From NCBI GenBank assembly GCA_016124195.1, contig WGOE01000003.1, positions 248,001 to 312,000 of the forward strand: 64,000 nt of DNA, written 5' to 3'. Of the stretch, positions 60,863 to 64,000 are shown in pieces. The notes below the pieces were generated by a model. It saw nothing but the letters and a program-made list of their open reading frames with translations. It was not told the origin of the DNA and made no database searches. Origin of the DNA: a bacterium (GTDB lineage Bacteria > Pseudomonadota > Alphaproteobacteria > Rhodobacterales > Rhodobacteraceae). Position 1 is the stretch's first letter, and every line of letters starts with the position of its first letter. The translations under genes and the position numbers were made by a program.

Positions 60863-61581
60863 CAATCCTGCAGGTACAGAGTCTGATTGCAGGCTATGAG
60901 CCGGGCCTTTCGATCGTGAGGGGCGCCTCGATCCACGCTGCCGAGGCTGAAATCGTCGTGATCCTTGGCCCCAATGGCGCCGGCAAGTCCAGCCTGATCA
61001 AGGCCATCGCAGGCCTCGTGCCCATCACCGGGGGCCAGGTTCTGCTGGATGGACGCGACATCACCACCGTGCCGGCGCATCTGAAGATCCGCCAGGGGCT
61101 GGCCTTTGTGCCGCAGACGGAAAACATCTTTCCCCTGATGACGGTCGAAGAGAATTTGCGGGTGTCGGGCGGGATCCTGCCCCGGGCTGAGGTGGGCCCC
61201 CGCATCGAAGAGATCTATCAGACTTTCCCCGACCTCGCCCGGCAGCGTGCCCTGATGGCGGGAAGCCTGTCGGGCGGTCAGCGCCAGATGCTGGCCGTCG
61301 CCCGCGCTCTGATCGTGCGGCCGCGCGTGCTGATGCTGGACGAACCCTCGGCCGGGCTGTCGCCGAAACTGGTCGAACAGGTCTTTGCCCGCTTGACGGA
61401 AATTCGCCGCAGCGGTCTGACCATCGTTCTGGTCGAACAGAACGCCCGTGCCGCCCTGGCCATCGGCGACCGCGCCTATGTGCTGGTCGAAGGCCATGAG
61501 GCGCATGAGGGCCCGGCCGCGACCCTTTGGAACGACCCTGTCATTGCCGAATTGTACCTTGGTCAACGGAGAGCGTCATGA
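60859..61581 (+). CDS. ABC transporter ATPase, LivF type
   Basis: 240 residues. Walker A GPNGAGKSSLIKAIAG, signature LSGGQRQMLAVARAL and Walker B VLMLDEPSAGLSP. FVPQTENIFPLMTVEENLRV is typical of LivF. The ATG overlaps the LivG stop by 4 bases. Confidence 0.95.
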   Translation: MTILQVQSLIAGYEPGLSIVRGASIHAAEAEIVVILGPNGAGKSSLIKAIAGLVPITGGQVLLDGRDITTVPAHLKIRQGLAFVPQTENIFPLMTVEENLRVSGGILPRAEVGPRIEEIYQTFPDLARQRALMAGSLSGGQRQMLAVARALIVRPRVLMLDEPSAGLSPKLVEQVFARLTEIRRSGLTIVLVEQNARAALAIGDRAYVLVEGHEAHEGPAATLWNDPVIAELYLGQRRAS

Positions 61582-62474
61582 GCCTGCAATTCTTGCTCAA
61601 TGGCCTTGTCAACGGCTCGATGATAGGGCTGGGCGCCATCGGGATCACGTTGACCTATTCGATCCTGCGGTTCTCTAACTTCGCGCATGGGGACTTCATG
61701 GCCTGGGGCGCCTATGCCGCCCTTGCGGTGGTGGGCGTGCTTGGCGGCAGCACGCCGTTGAAGCCGCTGTCCTTCGGCTGGCCCCTGATGACGGCGCTGG
61801 TTGTGGCCATGGCGCTGACGGCCCTGCTGGCGCTGGTGCTGGACTGGCTGCTGTTCGCCCGCCTGCGCGCGCGGGGCCAGTCGATCATCGTGGTGATGGC
61901 GTCCTTCGGCGCCTCGATGGCGCTGCGCAACCTGCTGGAGTTCGTCTTTACCTCGCGGCCCGCCTATTATTCTCGCGCCATCCAGATTGCCATGCCGCTG
62001 GGCCTTGGCATCAAGATCACCGCCGACCAGATCGCCCTGTTGCTGCTGACCGTGGTGCTGGTCACCGGCATGCATCTGTTCGTGCAGCGCAGCCAGCGCG
62101 GGCGCGAAATGCGCGCCTACAGCCAGAACCCCGCCCTCGCCCGAGTGATCGGTATCGACGTCGATGCCGTGGTGCGCGCCACATGGATCATCGGTGCGGC
62201 ACTTGCCTGCGCTTCGGGAGTCATGGTCGGCACGCTGGTCCAGCTCCGCCCGCTGATGGGTCTGGACCTGCTGCTGCCGATCTTCGCCGCAGCGATTCTG
62301 GGTGGAATAGGCTCGATCCCCGGTGCCGTGCTGGGTGGTCTGGTCATTGGCCTGTCAGAGGCCGCCGCCGTGCAGGTCATCGGGGCTGAATGGCGCGCCG
62401 CAGTGGCCTTTGTCATCCTGATGGCCGTGTTGTTGATCCGCCCCATGGGCCTGTTCGGAGTGGCAGAGCGATGA
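61578..62474 (+). CDS. ABC transporter permease, LivH type
   Basis: 298 residues from ATG 61578 (MSLQFLLNGLVNGSMIGLGAIGITLTYSILRFSNFAHGDFMAWGAY), the standard LivH opening. RVIGIDVDAVVRATWIIGAALA and FAAAILGGIGSIPGAVLGGLVIGLSE are conserved permease blocks. It overlaps LivF by 4 bases. Inner membrane. Confidence 0.95.
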   Translation: MSLQFLLNGLVNGSMIGLGAIGITLTYSILRFSNFAHGDFMAWGAYAALAVVGVLGGSTPLKPLSFGWPLMTALVVAMALTALLALVLDWLLFARLRARGQSIIVVMASFGASMALRNLLEFVFTSRPAYYSRAIQIAMPLGLGIKITADQIALLLLTVVLVTGMHLFVQRSQRGREMRAYSQNPALARVIGIDVDAVVRATWIIGAALACASGVMVGTLVQLRPLMGLDLLLPIFAAAILGGIGSIPGAVLGGLVIGLSEAAAVQVIGAEWRAAVAFVILMAVLLIRPMGLFGVAER

Positions 62475-63403
62475 TCGACCTTCTTGGCTATGGCGCGTTC
62501 TTTCTGTCCACCGCGCTGATCTTCGCTCTCATCACGCTGGGTCTGAACCTGCAATGGGGCCTGACAGGCCTGTTCAACGTCGGCATCTCGGGCTTTGTGG
62601 CGATTGGCGCCTATGCTTCGGCCATTCTGACCACGCCGGCCACACCTGACCGGATCGGCGGCTTTGGCTGGCCAATTCTGCTGGGCTGGGCGGCGGCGGC
62701 CCTGCTGACGGCGGCAGCGGCGGCCTTTACCGGCTATGCGACGCTGCGGTTGAAATCGGATTACCTGGCCATCACGACCTTCGGCGTGGCCGTAGTCGTG
62801 CAACTGGTGGCGCTGAACGCCCAGGTCCTGACCGGGGGCCCCTTTGGCGTTGCCTTCATCCCCCGCCCCTTTGCCGCAGTTCAGGCCGATCCGGTGCTGT
62901 TCAATTTCGCCAACCTCGCCGTGATCGCCGCCGTCACCGGTGCAACATTCCTGGCTCTGCAGCGCCTGTCTCGCAGCCCCTGGGGCCGCGTGCTTCGCGC
63001 CCTTCGGGAGGACGAACGCGCCGCCATAGCGCTTGGAAAAAGTGCGCGATCCTACCGGATTCAGGCCTTTGCGGTGGGCGGCGCGGTGATGGGCCTCGCC
63101 GGAGCCGTGCAGGCCCATTTCATCGGCTTCATCGCGCCTGACAACTACCTGCCAACACTGACCTTTCAGGTCTGGGCCATGTTGATGGTCGGCGGATCGG
63201 GATCGAACCGCGGGGCGGTGATGGGCGCCATCGTGGTCTGGGCGATCTGGGTCGGTTCGGGGTCGCTGACCTCTGCCATCGTGCCGGGCGACTGGCAGGC
63301 CCGCGCAGCCTCGCTGCAGATCGTGGCGATCGGGGTCATGCTGTGCCTGATCCTGTTGTGGCGGCCGCAGGGGTTCTTTGGCGCAAGGCGGCGCGGCGCA
63401 TGA
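62471..63403 (+). CDS. ABC transporter permease, LivM type
   Basis: 310 residues from ATG 62471. LGLNLQWGLTGLFNVGISGFVAIGAYASAIL, GYATLRLKSDYLAITTFGVAVV and VLRALREDERAAIALGKSARSYRIQAFAVGGAVMGLAGAV are LivM hallmarks. It overlaps LivH and the following oxidoreductase by 4 bases each. Confidence 0.95.
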   Translation: MIDLLGYGAFFLSTALIFALITLGLNLQWGLTGLFNVGISGFVAIGAYASAILTTPATPDRIGGFGWPILLGWAAAALLTAAAAAFTGYATLRLKSDYLAITTFGVAVVVQLVALNAQVLTGGPFGVAFIPRPFAAVQADPVLFNFANLAVIAAVTGATFLALQRLSRSPWGRVLRALREDERAAIALGKSARSYRIQAFAVGGAVMGLAGAVQAHFIGFIAPDNYLPTLTFQVWAMLMVGGSGSNRGAVMGAIVVWAIWVGSGSLTSAIVPGDWQARAASLQIVAIGVMLCLILLWRPQGFFGARRRGA

Positions 63404-64000
63404 CGGATCCTGCCACCCTCTGGCATGCGACTGCCGCGCCAATGGAGCCCTTTACGGCCCTGAACGGCGTGACAGAGACGGAAGTGCTGGTGATCGGCGG
63501 CGGCTTTGCCGGGCTTTCCACCGCGCTCCACGCTGCGCAGGCCGGCACCCCGACCGTGCTGGTCGAGGCACATCGCATCGCCTTCGGCGCCTCTGGTCGG
63601 AACGCCGGGTTCGTTGTGCCCAACTTCGCCAAGGTCGATCCCGATGCTGCCCGCGCCCTGCTTGGCAGCCGGGCCGAGGCGCTGATCGGCATGGCCGCGA
63701 CCAGCGCCGATCTGGTCTTTGACCTGATCCGCCGCCACGCCATCGCCTGCGATGCCGATCAGGCGGGCTGGATCCAACCCGCGCATTCCGCCGCAAGCCT
63801 CGCCAAGGCGCATGACCGCGTCCGACAGTGGAGCGCTCTTGGCCGCCCTGTTGAGTTCTTGTCAGCCGAGAGCTTCACCCGAATGACGGGGGCGCCGGGC
63901 TGGCTAGGCGGCTGGATCGACCGGTCGGGAGGGGTTTTGAACCCTGTTGGCTATGCCCGCGGCCTGGCCCGGGCCGCTGCCCAAGCCGGCGCGGTCCTGC
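63400..64000 (+). CDS. FAD-dependent amine/amino-acid oxidoreductase (DAO family, 3' part outside window)
   Basis: About 200 residues visible from ATG 63400. VLVIGGGFAGLSTALHAAQAGTPTVLVEAHRIAFGASGRNAGFVVP is the Rossmann FAD motif plus the GASGRNAG segment of the D-amino-acid/glycine oxidase superfamily (DadA/PuuB-like). The ATG overlaps the LivM stop by 4 bases, so it is part of the transporter unit and likely oxidises the imported, amine-bearing compound. The rest is past the right edge. Confidence 0.88.
   Translation, partial: MTDPATLWHATAAPMEPFTALNGVTETEVLVIGGGFAGLSTALHAAQAGTPTVLVEAHRIAFGASGRNAGFVVPNFAKVDPDAARALLGSRAEALIGMAATSADLVFDLIRRHAIACDADQAGWIQPAHSAASLAKAHDRVRQWSALGRPVEFLSAESFTRMTGAPGWLGGWIDRSGGVLNPVGYARGLARAAAQAGAVL

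Overview
The window is GC-rich, densely packed alphaproteobacterial chromosome, most likely from the Rhodobacterales (Rhodobacteraceae). The signs are the gene set (SigF/NrsF, a SqrR-type repressor, a serC RNA upstream of serC-serA), weak -10 elements, frequent ATGA start/stop overlaps and GTG starts. I found no tRNA, rRNA, CRISPR array, insertion sequence or integrase.

Layout. 1-5.6 kb holds a partial molybdenum-hydroxylase FAD subunit and then a compact stress island. The island has msrB-msrA (minus), divergent sigF-nrsF (plus) and, running toward nrsF, a copper-bufferin operon bufA-bufB-bufC (minus). Three sites of the form GTAAC(A/G)-N15/16-CGAA sit in front of msrB, sigF and bufA, so the island looks like one sigma-F regulon. 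5.6-9.7 kb: a LysR regulator, a ring-cleaving dioxygenase/glyoxalase protein, an alpha/beta hydrolase and an orphan ATP-grasp enzyme. 9.7-17.3 kb: asd, two glycosyltransferases (one with sialyltransferase-like motifs), an MFS carrier, trhO, pncA, pncB and arfB. 17.28-17.5 kb: a short minus-strand transcription unit with a TTGACA promoter, an 18-codon ORF, and a Shine-Dalgarno region that pairs with 16 consecutive bases of the 16S rRNA 3' end, closed by an intrinsic terminator. 17.5-26.5 kb: a queuosine-precursor transporter, a phytase-like esterase, mepA, an MFS permease, a YggT protein, recQ and a hybrid histidine kinase. 26.6-34.1 kb: a bacterial alpha-2-macroglobulin overlapping pbpC. 34.2-40.5 kb: an MFS protein, a metallophosphoesterase, serA, serC, serB and a GNAT acetyltransferase.

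40.7-46.9 kb is a five-gene minus-strand unit: membrane fusion protein, RND pump, sulfide:quinone oxidoreductase, DUF2892 protein and an ArsR repressor whose two cysteines have the SqrR/BigR spacing. It looks like a sulfide/persulfide-controlled operon that includes an RND pump. 47.1-52.7 kb is a second, TetR-controlled RND system with two identical-arm operators. 52.9-56.0 kb has an MgtC/DUF4010 membrane protein and a ClC channel.

56.1-64 kb is a catabolic island of unknown substrate. On the minus strand a GntR/FCD regulator is translationally coupled to a DUF3830 protein, a TIGR04076 protein and an aldo/keto reductase, followed by a periplasmic binding protein. Divergently there is a full branched-chain-type ABC transporter coupled to a FAD-dependent amine/amino-acid oxidoreductase that runs off the window.

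The points most worth a second look are the short RNA/peptide gene at 17.28-17.51 kb, the sigma-F/methionine sulfoxide/bufferin island, the SQR-RND operon and the DUF3830 island.
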